Assembly (NCBI GenBank): GCA_020086605.1
Contig: JACBWW010000022.1
Location: 4,702,512 to 4,766,511, forward strand
DNA length: 64,000 bases
Direction of reading: 5' to 3'
Source: Lanius collurio
Lineage: Eukaryota > Chordata > Aves > Passeriformes > Laniidae
Shown here: piece by piece, positions 1 to 13,962 of the stretch
Layout: each line of letters begins with the position of its first letter
Position numbering within the stretch: the first letter of the stretch is position 1
Notes under the pieces: generated by a model
Told to the model about the DNA's origin: nothing
Database searches by the model: none
Seen by the model: the letters and a program-made list of their open reading frames with translations, nothing else
Translations under genes and position numbers: made by a program

Positions 1-3000
1 TAAGTCAAATTATTTTATTTTTAACCTAATAGGGATTGGAAATAATTTATTTCAAATGCCAGAAAGTGTATGGTTTCAAAAAACTCTTTTGCACTTTTAT
101 GGACTGAAATGAGAACAAAAATTCAAATTTAATAAAATCTGAGATCTGGAAAAGTAAAATCATTTACCAGCAAGTTGGAAAGCAGCTTACACATATATTA
201 TGAATATTTTCTGAAAACATCCCACAGGGCAGACAGGAAAAATATAAGCTTACCTATCTGCCTAATTTTTATTCTGCAACATTTAAGATGAAAAGGATGG
301 ATCTTGTCTCTCTACACTTAATTGAACTTAACTGAGGGAAGAAAAGATGGAACTGCTCCCAAATGAGAAGAGACTGATAGAAAGTGATATGTTTATCCTA
401 GATCCTCCCACTGCTTCCCAGAAGCAGTTCCTGGTTGCCCACCCTCATTAGGCCAATTTCAGCTTTTCCTAAGTGCCTGTGAGGGGGAGGAAGCACATCT
501 TTGGCACTGGTGGTGCTGCCCTCCTGCCTGCGGTCTCTGGAGCAGAGGGCGTTGGCACTACAGGTGCCACCACCCCACAGGACACTGCTGATCTCTGCTA
601 CCTGAGGACACACAGCTCCTCTGCTGGAGTGGGTCCTGCCCACAGATCCCAGTGAGCAGGGAACAGCAAAAAAAAAAACAAAACAACACTGAGAGTTACT
701 CAATCTAATATAAGATTAATTTCTGAAGAAAATAAATAAATAAATAAAGCCCTAATACAATAATCTCTGCATCATTCATGTTTTATCATGAGCTTAATCC
801 TGAAGGCCTTCTGTTTCTGGAGGCATAGATGCTCTTAATAAAAGTTATTTCTCATTTAATTAAATCTAACATTTGCATATTTGACAAGAACAGGAAACAG
901 TAGCTATAAATACACTTTCTGACCACCCAGCCTCACTTATCCACAATCCAGTGGCTGTACTATGAGGAAGGAGAACCACAAGTGAGAACAACTTTACTTT
1001 TGGAGAGAGCTCTTGGTGATCTACATTTAAACACAAACCCAAGGAGAAAAACATTCTTCATAGCATCCCTTCCTCTATCCACCCCCACAGGATATTATCA
1101 TTCCTGGGCAACATTCACAGCCTTTGGCTTTGTGTCCAACATAAGGTGAGAAAAGGACAGATGTTCAAGACCCACAGTGAATATGCATGCATGGAAGAGT
1201 GAACCATTAGTAGATGTCAGAGCTTTCACTGATAATTTTCACCATTATCTTAAGAAAACAGCTAAATCTATCCCAAACATAGTTATTTCTTGTGCTAACC
1301 ATCCAGAGTATTATTTTTCTAATATGTATCAGCTCAGTGGTGTCTCCAACCGGGCATTTGTATGTATGTATTTGTTTGGGGTTTGGTTTGGGAGGTATCA
1401 CAGGTTCATAGCATAAATATATCAAGGTGTTTATGCATGTTTATACACCTATCTGCAACCTCTTTTTTTCTTTTCCTAGAAAAGAAAAAAAGCGAGAGAA
1501 TCTGGTTTGGGGATCTATTTAGAACTTTTTATTTAGCAATCAGGGTTTACACTGTCAACTAATACTTTTCAAAAGTTAAAAGTAATTTTCTGGCTACATT
1601 CTGCTTTTGCAATGAGATGGCTTATGGATACACAGTGGGTCCTTCAGGCAGAAATTGGAAATGGACAAAGGATCATTTTCACCCCGATTTACAGCTGGGA
1701 TGGCAAGGCAGGACAGTCACCTGGGGCAGATAAATTTTCCTACATTGTCCTGCTTTGACAACCGAAGGCTTCAAAACCAGAAATATTGTCCTTCAAGAGT
1801 TGCAACGGTGTTTCAAGTGGTTCCCCACCCTATCGTTGCTAAACATTTACACTTTTAGCTTAATGGACAAGAAGGAATAAAGAATAAATAAGAAAGTACC
1901 CAAACAAACAGCCACGTTTGTAACCTTAGAGAAATCCCCTGTCCCTGCTCCCCAGCAGTTAGCCCTTGCTGTGCTGAAACCAAACTGCTGGAAGAAGAGC
2001 CTGGTGCTGGGGTGCCAGGTGGTGTGACCCTGCCTGCCGTGGGCAGGGGTGCCAGGGGACAGGCACCAGGCAGCCAGGCTGCTCACCATCCTCCCTTCTC
2101 CACATCCTTAGCATCTACCAAACCCACCCACGCCTGTACCCCAGCTAATGTACAGCACTGTTTATTGTGGGCTAACACACACATCCACATCTATATTAAC
2201 ACAGGCAGCATCTTCCTCTTCCCTCTTAATGTTCTTTTTATCTTAATAAACAATGTTATTTAGCATATTTCTAAAAGATTGACTTGTGTTCTCCAGGTGT
2301 TTTAAGCCATGTAGCAACTCAATACCAAGTATAAAACAAAAAAATAACTATACTGTCAACTTTCTGTTAGCCATGCAAATGTATGCCTTAACAGATATAC
2401 CTAGGTTGAAAAGCCAATAAATTAGCTAAGGAGAGGAGTCAACATATCTATCTTCATTAAGTTTGACTTCAAATACTAAAGATGGGAGTAAATCATCCCC
2501 TGATGCTGTGGGCAGAACCAAATTAATTTTAGCTGCTGCCTCTCCTCCCACAGGCAGGGCTCATGTGTAGGCCCGTGGTCACACAGAAGTGTCATAGCCA
2601 AAGCCAGCACAGTGGGCTCCAGCAGCACTGAGCACAACTAAGAGGTAAAACACCATAGCAGTGAAATGTACTTGCTCTCATATTAAAACGTGTCAGGTCA
2701 GCATTTACTGGATCCATACCTTTGGTTTCATGTGCTTACTTGTGTTAGGGAAATAAGAGCCAAGGTCCTGTGTGCTTTACACTCAGAAGTGACGTGGGAC
2801 AGGTGCAGTGCAGGCTGGACGCCTCTCCCTGGCTCTGGGTGTACAGGGAGGGCATGTTTGGGAGGTTGCAGAGCATTTTGCCAAGATACCAAAACTCCCA
2901 TTTGTTCCCTCTCTGTCATTTGGCCACTCACACCACATAAGAATGAGCAGCAAACAAGAGTGCTGGGCAGATTTTCTTCCTGTGGTGTACAAAGCTAGAA

Positions 3001-5980
3001 GGCACCACGTGCCACCAGTGCCCACCTGGCCAGCCACCCTGCCAGCCGCACCACCCTTGCAGGCAGGCAGGGGACCAAGTTGTTGACTTTTTTTCCCTCC
3101 TGGCCACTTTGGGAATCAGTGGCCCCATCTTCCCAAGCAAAGGAAGCTGAGCACAGCAGATGGCTGCCGAAAATAAAAAAAAAAAAAAATAAAAACAGAA
3201 AAGAAGGAAAAGAAAGAAAATAAAATTACCCAGCTCCTGGGTGGCACAGGCAGGAAGTTTTCTGCTATCCCCTAGATACTCAGATCTCCTCCTGTGGCTC
3301 CATATTGAACTCCCTGCCACTGCTCAGGCAGGAACGGTGCTGCCCAGGACAGGCATTTGCCCAAACTCCCCAGGAACAACATCAAGCCAAAAAATATAAA
3401 CAAAAATTAGAGGCCCTCAAAGCTGCCTGGCAGGACTGGACAGCCTGGGCACTGCAGCTCCCTGCGAGTGGGGGGCACTCAATGGCAGACAGCACATCAG
3501 CACTCAGGCAGCACTGGATACCAAATTAGCAGTCTTGAACAAAATATAATTTGAGAAATAATTAACTGCACTGTGAAACACTGTGATAATTTCAAGTATT
3601 AAAAATGTAATCTCACAAATTAAAATGAATTTACTAAAATCAAATCAATAATACAATTCAGCATCCTCTGAATTTCCTTCAGTCAGCTAATTTAATTAAT
3701 CTTTTTGTTCACTTGGATATAGATTTTAGAATTACATTTTACCATCAGAAAATACCTTGTGCAATAGTACAAGACCTCCACAAAGAAAATGAATTTTTAC
3801 ACAGATTGGATTTCATTCCCTCAGCTGAAATTCTGATCACTGAGCAGCAAGAACACTGCTGTAGCACACAGGATGTCACTCAGGATGTGACAGTTTCCTC
3901 TTGTTTTAAGCTACTTAAAAAAAAAAAAATTCTTCTCAAATTAGCAACAGAGTATTGCTTTTGATTAGCAGCAGAGGGACTGTGAGCACACTGGGCCCAA
4001 TCCAGTTACTTACAAGTTTTGCTTTTAACTTTGATGGAAATTAAATGGGAATTGAATTCAATGCAGCAGAATCAGTTCCTTGAAACGCAGTTACAGTGCT
4101 AAGCCCATGAGTGCATCTGTGCTTTTCCTCTGCAAACCTCTCTGTGCTTCCACAAGGCCCCGATGCTGGCTCCTCACTGCCGCCTGTCCCCATCCCAGGG
4201 CTGGATGCTGCTCCACAGCGTGCCCAGGAACAAGGCTCCAGCCCTGCAGGGCACACTGGGGGCAGAGCCACTCACACCTGGTTCCTCCCCAGAGCTGGAC
4301 ATGTGCGACCAGAGGACAAAATATCCTGCCCTGTGCCCTCTGGAGGGTACAACACCATATCCTCCTCCCTCTTGTAGAGCTGTACTAACCTCATTGTTAC
4401 TGACTTCTTTGGCACTACTCAAGTAAATTGTGAAAATAAAAGAATCCAGTGGTGCAGTGATTCAGGTCCCAAACTGAATTTTGGGAGGAATACTTGAAAA
4501 ATTCAGCTCAGAGTGCTTTTATACAGGTCCTTCCAATACCATTTTCAAGCAGACCTTAAAATCAGCCCCATCTTCTCAACCTGTGCAATCCTGATAACTG
4601 AACTTCAGAGGGTCACATCCTGTGTTGCTTCAAAACTCACTTAGCCTTGACTCTCCTGTGTTTGTCTTGGTAGAACTTTGCTTAAATAACCCATTTGTTG
4701 GGCTAACACAACATTTTGCTTGGCTTGCAAGCCCCATGTGGGTAAATGCACATTTCCCTCGTTTCATTTTTTGATAATTTTCTTCTGCAGTAATTTAACT
4801 GAACTTATAAAGATGCTTGCAGAAGTTTAAATGAGGCATAGTTAGAGCTTTCAAAAATGCAAATAATTATACACACCTACAGACTCTAAGGACAAAAAAA
4901 AGAAACAAGAACAGATCCTGAAGAGCCCAACAGGAGTTTTGCAAAGTTTTGGTTTAACACCAGCAGCTGCATATTTGGAGTTTGTGGTAGATAAAGGACT
5001 TATACAGAATTGGGCAATGTAGCGTTTTTATACTGGTACTACCCCATAGCTCACTGAACCCACCACAGTGCTGCAGCAACTGAAGCTGTGTAGTTTGGTC
5101 AGACTCTCTCCATTTATTAGGACGGACTTTATCAAGTGCTTTGATATGCCCCATCCCTCTTTGGAACACTACTGGGAAGCTCAGGACTAGCAGTGTTACT
5201 CAGCAGCCAGTTGAACACAGGAAGTTTCACACATTTAACGCCAGTGGAAAAGTTTGATAGATGGGTACAAACCAAAGTCTTAAAATTAACCCCATAGAAA
5301 TCAGTCATGCACCCAGAAAGCAAAGTGAGATATCTTGTCTGCTTAATGAGAGCAGGAGGGCCAGAAATAGGCTCAGAGCAACAAAAATCAATCTTGTGCA
5401 CAAAAAAAGGACAGAGAGGCAGGTAGGACAGCACAGAAGGGAGGGCCAGGTTGACAAGCTTCTCCCAAAAGAAGGGCAAGTCTTTCCTAGGAGCTGGAGT
5501 AGCCAGGCAAAGGTCAATGGATGAGGCAGAATGTATGTCAGCAGGGGCATAAAGTATTGCAAAATTTAAAAAAAATAAATAAATGGCAAAAGGAAAAGAG
5601 GACTTGGCTGGACAAAAATCTAATCCTACTACTATTAGAGATTACAGGACCTCTGGGTCAGCAGCAACTTGAGATCAGCACTAGTGCAACTACCTGTGCC
5701 GTGCTGAGAGCTAAAACCAGAGCAAACAGCAGGAGCCACTTCATCATTCCCGGTCCCTACCGTACCAAACCCAGCGCAAGATGCACAGAATCACCGAGAC
5801 ACTTGGGAACCCAGCAGAGGGACATCAGCCATCTCCAGGGGCCCTTTGCCTACCCTCCATAAGCATTTTGCATCTTAGAAAGTCAGCGGAGCCCACACCT
5901 GTCAGCAATCCCTGTAAACAGAGGAGTCCCCGATTAGAAGAGGCCGATCTTTTGTCTGTGAAGCAAGAGCCCAAAAGGAG
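1..5980. other. Intronic stretch, no gene recognised
   Basis: Mixed AT-rich and moderate-GC DNA. I see only small simple repeats (AATA units at 729-748, an A-rich tract at 3170-3227) and short chance frames. There is no coding exon with convincing splice sites and no RNA gene. Confidence 0.6.
3170..3227. repeat. A-rich low-complexity tract
   Basis: A run of 13 A after AAAT, followed by AAAAC/AAGG/AAAGA units, 58 bases in all. No target-site duplication or gene-like sequence upstream suggests a retrocopy. Confidence 0.8.
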
Positions 5981-5984
5981 GAGC

Positions 5985-6830
5985 GAGGGTGGCAGGCGAG
6001 CAGGGCTGCAGAGCCGCCCCAGCAGCGCTAGCGGACATTTCAGCAGCCCTCCTGTCGCAGCAGCGCCGAGGTGCCGACGACCCAAGGAGGGGGAGGCAGC
6101 GAGACGGGACCCGAGGGGGTTTGCTGCAGTATTCAGACCTCGGGCTGGCGTGCTCCAGGGAGCGGCAGCTCGGCTATGTGGAGCAATTTAGGTGGAGGCT
6201 GGCAGGCGTACTGCACACGGACTGACACCGCAGTGCACCAGCAAGGCTGGAAAGGGTCGTACTGGTCCAGCTCTTCTCTTTGCAGCCTCATTCGAGCCCC
6301 GAGCGACACGCGGGGCAGGAGCAGGAGGCCACAGCAGTGCCCCCCGTCCGGTCGGGTGTCTGCCTGTGCACGGCTGCTGGAGGGACCCCACCATCGGCAC
6401 CTCTGGCAGATGGCCGCCCCCGGCCTCAGCCCATCCCTCACAAAAATTACATAAATTGAAACAAGGCAGCGAACGGGGGGAAAACAAGAAGGAAAACAAA
6501 TAAGGATCATTTCAGAGCGGTGCAAATAGGAGGCTCCGCTGGCTGCAGGAGTAACCAGCTGATGCAATTATCCTGGCGGCCGGCAGTAGACCATCTGCCC
6601 GGCTCCCGGGTTGCTGTTGTTGCAGTCTCAGCGGGGCTCGCTCCCAGAAGAGCGGGGCCCCGCGGCCGGGAGGGAGCCATCTGCCCGGCCCCGGGCTGTT
6701 CGTGCCGCGCTCCGCGGGGGACGGCCGGGAGCCAGCCCGCTGCCCAGCGGCCCCCGGCCACGTGGGGCCGAGCCCGGCCGGGGCTCGGTGGCCGGAATGG
6801 ACACCTGCGCTGGATTTTCTGCAGGGGATT
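5985..6830. promoter_or_regulatory. Intronic CpG island
   Basis: A sharply bounded GC-rich, CpG-dense block about 18 kb inside intron 1. Open frames of 136-193 codons in several phases and both strands overlap here, which is what low stop density in GC-rich DNA produces; none looks like a real protein. An island of this kind suggests an alternative promoter (ZNF423 has isoforms with a different first exon) or an antisense/lncRNA start. No first exon beginning MHKKR, as in the other known isoform, was found by eye. Confidence 0.6.
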
Positions 6831-9450
6831 TGCTCGCTCTCCCATGCCACCGCACAAACCGGTTGTTTCTGGGGCATCTTTGTGCCTGCTTGTGTTTAGC
6901 GTTTACACGGCGTGCATGGAGGGAGACCGTGACAATCCCTGTCCTTCAGGGAGCTGTGGGGACACTGAGGAACCGGGGACAGCCACCCCATCCCACAGAG
7001 CTGCTCCACGGTCGAGTCCCAGCCCTGTACCCCGTGATTTATGCTACAGTGAGGGTGATGTCTGCCACCTTCATTTCTGTTTTTCCTATGTTTGTCAATA
7101 AAACTCAAATAGAAAATTATACCAACAAGGGAAGGGATGAGCTCTGTCAAGATGATATGATGAGCATGCCGTTCTGAAGACTTCCACTCCCACTGGAGGT
7201 AGCTACCATTGCTAAGGCACACCAGGTACATCTGATCTTTCTGGAGTTTTCCCAGTTACCCCGTGTCTGCTCTGAGGGTATGGGAAGTGCCCTCCATCAC
7301 CCAGGGGTTGTGCTGGGCATTGCCTGGAGCCAGGTTTCAGTAACAAGTCTGCTCTCACTGACAAGGTTTCTACAAACTTGTCAGGCTCAGATGGAAAGAG
7401 GTGAGAGAAATCATGGAAAATTTTTGCCCTTTTTAACCATATCAAGTCCATACACCTCTTTGCTGCCCCAGGCTCAGTCTCTGAGCATTCATCTGCAATC
7501 AATTAAACAAACAATCCAGTGTCCAAGTGGGTTTCATTCTGAATTTAAGCTTTCAGTCTATAAAAATTTATACTTTTCAACTCCCAAATTAATTGCTATT
7601 CAGAAAGGAATGAAGTAGGGAGGGATGCAAAGCTGTGCCAATCAATCTCACCAATTCCCCAGCATTGTCAAGTCCCTGGGCACTGAGCACAGCAAAACTT
7701 GCCCATGGCCAGTTTCCTGGGCCATTATTTCAGGGCTGGCAGCTTCAGAAGGGATGCAAACTAAGGGACAAAGTACTTCCCCCATCCCTTGCTTCCCCCA
7801 GCAAATGCCAGCCCTATCCCATCCCTGCAGCCTAGTGCTTTCCTCTCTGAAGCTAAAGCATGAGACCTGCAGTGACAAGGCTGATGAACCCATTAAAAAG
7901 TACTAACACAATATGTGGGTTTAAGTTATCAGACCACACACTTCAGCTTTAATTTAGACAACGCCTGGAACTGTTGTCAGTCACAGCTGAACTATTTATC
8001 TCCCAAAGTGAATAAAGGAAAGGGAACTCTGAACATGACCAGGACTGGCCCAACCTGTCACCACATCCCCACTTCCATGTGCTACAGCCTCTCCCACACT
8101 GCAAGCATTTGCTTGTATGAGCTGTCTGCCATTTGCTGAAGCCTCCCCAGCAGATCTGGGGGCTTCCCTCCTTCTTTCACCTTGCTGCTGTTTGTAGCAG
8201 TTTGGGACCACAGCTACCATTGACCAGCACCCCCTACCACTGCCTGAGAGCAGCAGCTCAGACCAGACCATCCGCAAAGGGTACAGGCATTAGACCCCAT
8301 TTCTGGTGGGAACCAGGCTGAAATGCTGCATGTGACCTCATTATTTAGTGGCCATGTGTGTGGCATAACCAAGGACCTAATTCCGTGACAAACTTAAGTC
8401 AGGTTACACTGTGTAATAAACAATATCCTTAGACTCTTCCTTCCTGCACATTTTCAAGGTCTCTTTTCCTTTTCTCTGTACCTTTTCCCAAATGGAGGTG
8501 ACTGTAAAGATGGGCTGGGAATGCTGGAAGCAGAACTGCTGCACTGCAGGGAACCCAACATGAGGCCAGGCATGGGCCAGAGCACCCAAGAACAGTGGAA
8601 CAAAGATAAAAGTTGGGAGTGGAGTGGAAAACCCCACACTGTATTTAAAGGAAGCTTATGGTTACTGCTTCTCCACTTTATGACAATTCATGTCTAGGGG
8701 TACCTGGGCAAAAATAACTCCAAATTTCCTCAGCCATGATTACCACCTCCACCATGGTATGGCACAGTAACATAGCAGCAAAGAGAATTGCTCTCAAATT
8801 TCAGGATGCAAATGGTTAATATTGCCCACTAAAAGCCATTCTCATTATAATGAATCAAGGAATAAAGTGGATTAAAGTAACTTAAACTGAAATCTTGTTC
8901 TCATGTAGTGATACAAGTTACAAGGAAAAACAATAGTTCTGATACTGCAGAAAAACTTGTAGTGCTTCCTTTCTGTAGCAAGGAAATTCCTCTCAGGCTT
9001 TGTTGGCACTGTTCCTTCACTCTCTTCACTCAGGGTTTTTGTCCTTGGGCCTACACTGGAAGAGGGAACATCAGGAAGATCCCAACAAAGGGCATTATCA
9101 CCTGCTCCTGCTTATCCCTTAGTACCCAGGCAGGGCAATGGGCCCCGGCACCCACAAATCACAGGAGCCAATGCCAGGGTGGTGATTCATTTTGTTGCAC
9201 AGAGTGTAATAAAAAGCTATTTTAAGATTTTTATATGCCTTCAAATAATGTTCTCATTGCTGTAGCCACCCAGCATAAACTAAATAAAAGCTCTAATCTC
9301 TACAACATGGTGCTTTTTTTTCCAAAAGCATGGAAATGGGGAGGGAAGAATGTACAAACCAAAACAAGTGGATATACTTCTTGTGGGATCTGCACTACAG
9401 AAGAAATGCAGAGCAAGTCTCCCTCTCCCTAGAGGGTCTTTTTTCAAGAG
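6831..9450. other. Intronic stretch, no gene recognised
   Basis: Moderate-GC sequence grading to AT-rich. Only short chance frames with no domain. Nothing supportable. Confidence 0.55.
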
Positions 9451-9453
9451 AGA

Positions 9454-9540
9454 GAATAATAATAATGTAGTAATAATAAGCACTTATATAGCGCTTTACA
9501 TTTTCAAAGCACTGTGTAAACATCAACTAATGGGACACAG
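9454..9540 (+). mobile_element. Old L3/MIR-like repeat tail
   Basis: ATAATAATAAT-type units are followed by CACTTATATAGCGCTTTAC and then CAAAGCACTGTGTAAACAT. This order (AAT repeat, TATAGCGCTTT, CAAAGC-CTTTACAAAC) is the familiar 3' portion of ancient amniote CR1/L3 or MIR-type elements. It is short and diverged, therefore old. The exact family cannot be set without repeat masking. Confidence 0.6.
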
Positions 9541-12500
9541 TAGAATAAGTAGTGTCTAAAATGAGTTTATGTACTGCATTATATTTTTCTATAAAGTGGC
9601 TGGGGCTGGTTTTAAAATTAAATTCCCCCACATATTGATACTAGTGCAAATTAATCTTCTCTAAAGAAGTGTAACAAAAAATTTTTTTTCATTAGTTACA
9701 CTCCACAACTTTCATATTTCCAAATTTTGGCTCAAAGCAAATTGTTTAGATAGTTTCATAGGTACAAAATGCATTTTGTTTTGTAAGAATAGGTGTGCTA
9801 ACTAACTCCTTAGGGTGATATATCAGTACACTTGCAGGCACATGCTAGTGTTTTCCAGGAGAAAGTCACATACAAGATATGAAACATTTCATAAAAGGAA
9901 GTTTTTAAGAGAGAAACTGAGAAATACAGAGAGCTGGTACTATTGCTACCTTGTGGACAGACAAGCAAGGCAACCAGCACCTTCTCAGTAAGACACTGCA
10001 CAGCAAGGAAAGAAGTCCCTATACTGGAACTAGAAGTCAAGCATCACTTTCAGTTTTATAGAGCAGAGTTAACAGAAAAAGCATCTTCTATGATGGGGAA
10101 AATGCAACAACCACAAAGCAAATCCAAATATTATGACCTGAACTTATAATATTGGTGTTATATTTCACTCTCACCTATCCAGCATCTCACAGTGTTTAAT
10201 AAATTCACTCTACTCTCCAAGGCACAAATGCTATAGTCTCTTTGCATAAAATTGTAATAGAAAACATTGAGAGAGAGGGAGAAAAAAAATTTTCAGACTC
10301 ATTCTTCCAGGAGCCATGGCAGAGGCAGAAGAGAAGGCAGGAGGGGAAAAATCTGACTCCAAGTCTCTTCTATTAGCCTGGAGTATCTTACTATTTTGCA
10401 AACTTTTATTATCAATAATTTGCTTTATAACAAACCCTGGTGCTTCTGTCATGAACCACAGCCCAGCATGCTACAGTATGTAAGCACATAATGAAAAGGC
10501 TGCAAAGGACTGAAGCAGCTGAAGAATACTTTGGGTTTTTTCTTATATTCTCAAGCTAAGAATCAAATGCCAGTCAAAAATGGCATGCTGAATATATCTA
10601 CCTTTAGGCATGCGCTTAACTGTAAGTATATGAGAAATCCCAACGGTTTCAGTTTTGGGGATTTTAATAGTTGTATGGTTTTCATAACTACAGGAAAAAC
10701 CCTTTCCAACAAACTGCCAGTGTGACTCCCTGTTGTACTACACCACAATTACTGGAACATATTTGGTATTTCTCAAGAGGTTCAGATAATGAAGAATCCT
10801 CCAAATTTTCTATTAGCCCAAACTTAGGAATTCTGCATCAGGGAGTTAACAGCAGAACAGACAGTGTACGTTAGGTATTGCAAAAGAAAGAGAAAGAGGC
10901 AGAAATATTTATAAAATTTAAACTTTTTTTTTTAAAGTAAGGTTGGTTGAGAGCCCAGACTGCAGCCCAACCAATGCTATTGCACAAGCATGCCAAGTTA
11001 AAAATCCTGCTCTCCTGTATTCCTTTATAAGAGACAACATTTCTTCATATTTTCACATCACAAAGTTTTCCCAAATCTGAACAAGATGAATAATAAATAG
11101 AAAAACACACAAGAAACCCATCTATTTTATTCTTTGATGTGCTATTGGTTTAACACTGAATCACAGGCCTCTACTAAAAACCCACATCATCAGCTACACT
11201 TACAAGGAAATGTTTTTCAAAAGCAAGGAAAAGTACAATGTTGTGGTTGCTTTGGGGTTTTTGTTTGTTGGTTTTTCTTCTTGGCAAACAACCAATTCTT
11301 TTACTTCATATGACTAAAAATAAGCAAATAAGGGAAGGGGGGAGGGGGGACCCTTCCTAACAGGGAAAGCCATCAAAATTTGCTGCATCAGAAATTATCC
11401 CTGTTAGAACACAAACAAGCACAAGGCATTGCTGCAACTCTAGAGACCAGGATGGCCACCAGCTTCAGGGACCCAAGGACAACAGGTGCTTTGGAAACCA
11501 GAGGCTTTGTCCTCCATAAAGCCACTGCAACATTACACGCCCAGGAGCTTGAGCCAGACCAGGCAGGACATTCATGGACATGGAGCTATTTCAGTCAACC
11601 ACAGTCAAAATTTCCCCCTAAGAAAACAGACTATAAAGTAGCCAAAAGAGCTGGAATTTACCATGGTATCTCCTGTCACCCAAGCACGGGAGACAGACAG
11701 ATCAGCCTCTGACAAAGACCTGTCTGGCATTCAAGTACCAGGATTAGCACAAGCATCCACTTGGTGGTGCAGGCCCCATGGTGACACAGTCTATGGTGCA
11801 AGCTAAAAGCAGAATAACAAATCTCCCTTTCCCTTGAGATACATAACCTAATTTCTTAGCAGCATTATTTCTACTATGTTAGAATAGAGAAGAAAATTGT
11901 TCTCCAGCAATGCTGCCTCATGCAAGGCTGCTGCCAGCAACTTCCACCAGCACAGGAACAGTGAAAGACGCCAGCCAAACTCTGGTCCGGGTGCCTTTGC
12001 CCTTCCTCACAGCAAGGGCCGTCTCCCTCTCTGCTTTGCATTCCTTCCAAAGCACGGCTGCCTGCTTGGCTGGGAGCCCCCACCCAGAGAGAGATGAGGG
12101 GCAGCATCCAGCCACTGCAGCAGCACAGTGCAGAGCACTCCACAGCTCACACCTCTGCTGGGACATTTGATTCTCCCAGGAATGGCAGAGAGCAGCCAGC
12201 ACCTTTACAACTTGAGCCTGTTCTTCATAACTTTCAGTGAACTTCTTTGGGCTGTACTTATGTGGCTTTGCACCCTGTGCTTCACTACAGATTTGAACAC
12301 TTGCTTCAACAGCCATAATTTCTTGGACATGTTTTCAGGGGTCTCACAACCTGCCTATCAGCCCACTGCAGATACAGATGCACACCCACTTCCCACACAA
12401 GGGGCCACAGCCCAGCCTCCCCAGCAGAGGTTCTTTCCACAAAGGTTTGACCCAAAGCAATGGAACTCAGACACTGCCAAGAAGGCTTGCCTTGCCCTGC

Positions 12501-13830
12501 AACAACACACACCAGAGCTGTGCATGGCCAGCAGAGCTACAGGGTTGCTTTTCTGGTGAACTGGCAGGTAAAATTGGCTCTGAGGGAAGCTAGGAAGGCA
12601 GCAGGATAAGGATCCAGAGGCAGGTTAATTAAGCCCATCAGATCAGCCCTCACCTAGAACACCAGTGGGCACAGCCATGGGACTAGGGGCCAGGCAGCCA
12701 AGAGGAAAAAAAACAGTTTCAAGGGCTGAGTGTAAGGTAATGGCAGCCTCAAACCAACCAGGATTTATCTCCATGCTCCCTTCCAGAGCAGTGTGTTTAA
12801 CATATGCCAATTTGCAGACTGTATTTAATCCAGGAGCTGGTGAGTCTTTTTCCAACATGGCAACATCAAATTGAGAAAATCTTTAAAAGAAAACAAATCT
12901 CTTGGGATGTGCCAGTAGAGAAAATCAAGTCAAGCCAGCAGAAGACAGTAAGACAGAAAAGCAGATAAATTCCCTCTAATAAGAGGGCAAGCAGCCTTCA
13001 GCTTCCCAAAACAGCGGGATGTTATATCCCCTCCCAGCCAGTGCCTCAGCACCTCCCACCATGGGCTCAGCAGTGGCTGAGGCTGGACTCTGGGCTCACT
13101 ACCCAGCAGGGAAGGCCACATCCTGCCCCATCTTCCCCTGCCTGCTTCCTTCCCTGAAGGCACCTTCAGGGTTGTGGCCATGTTCTCCCTAACTGCAAGG
13201 AGCAAAACTAGCAGAGATTCAAAGGAGGGAAAACAAGAGGCTTCAACCTGGGGAAGAAATCCTACCTGTAAGTATTCCCTGAAAGCAAAACATTCTCAAG
13301 CTTCCCAAGCTCCATGGTGGGAGAGATGCTATGGGAAGGGAAACAAAGCTGCTAGAGGGACTCCACTGACATTTTCTTAGGCTACAGATATGTACGAATC
13401 ATCACGGCAGCTTCCGTTCCACAGTTGGGCTATTTTTCCTTGAAGTCATCATCATCTGTGTGTAAATTAAAAATCAAGTTCTTGGTGGCTACCTCAAGAA
13501 ATGTTTTTATTAGGTGGTTTGGGGATTGCTAGGAAACAAGAATTTACAGCTGGCATGTGTGCCACCCCCAGTGCTTGGACAAAAAGGCAGGGTGGAAGAG
13601 ACCACATGCAGCCAGGCAAAACACTATTCTCCCAAATAAACCTGCAGAAACAATATTGCATTTTTAAACTATTCATTTCAAGGGAGTTTTCCAACAGCAC
13701 TCTGAGGGACAGAATAAAGAAACAATTTTTCCTCCTTTTTCCTCAACACTGTAGGACAGAAAGATTTTAGCAGCCCCTGCTCTGGAGGCAGCCAGGACCT
13801 CCAAAGCCACTGAAGACAACAGTTTCGCTA
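9541..13830. other. Intronic stretch, no gene recognised
   Basis: AT-rich to about 11.3 kb, then moderate GC. Apart from the G-rich tract I see no repeat, RNA or exon. Frames of 132-143 codons near 11.9-12.6 kb lie in overlapping phases on both strands and show no domain. Confidence 0.5.
11332..11349 (+). other. G-quadruplex-prone tract
   Basis: GGG-AA-GGGGGG-A-GGGGGG gives at least four G-triplets with very short loops in 18 bases, so a plus-strand quadruplex is plausible. It sits in otherwise AT-rich intron next to A-rich DNA. Confidence 0.55.
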
Positions 13831-13962
13831 CCTGCCTTTTTGTTTGCTCAAGTTTTGCACCACGTTGGCTTTGCTCACGCCAATCAGACAGCAGCAGGTT
13901 TTAAGCCGCTAGTCTGATGTCTTCAGCTGTGCCACTGACTGCTACGACAGACAGAGCATTTC

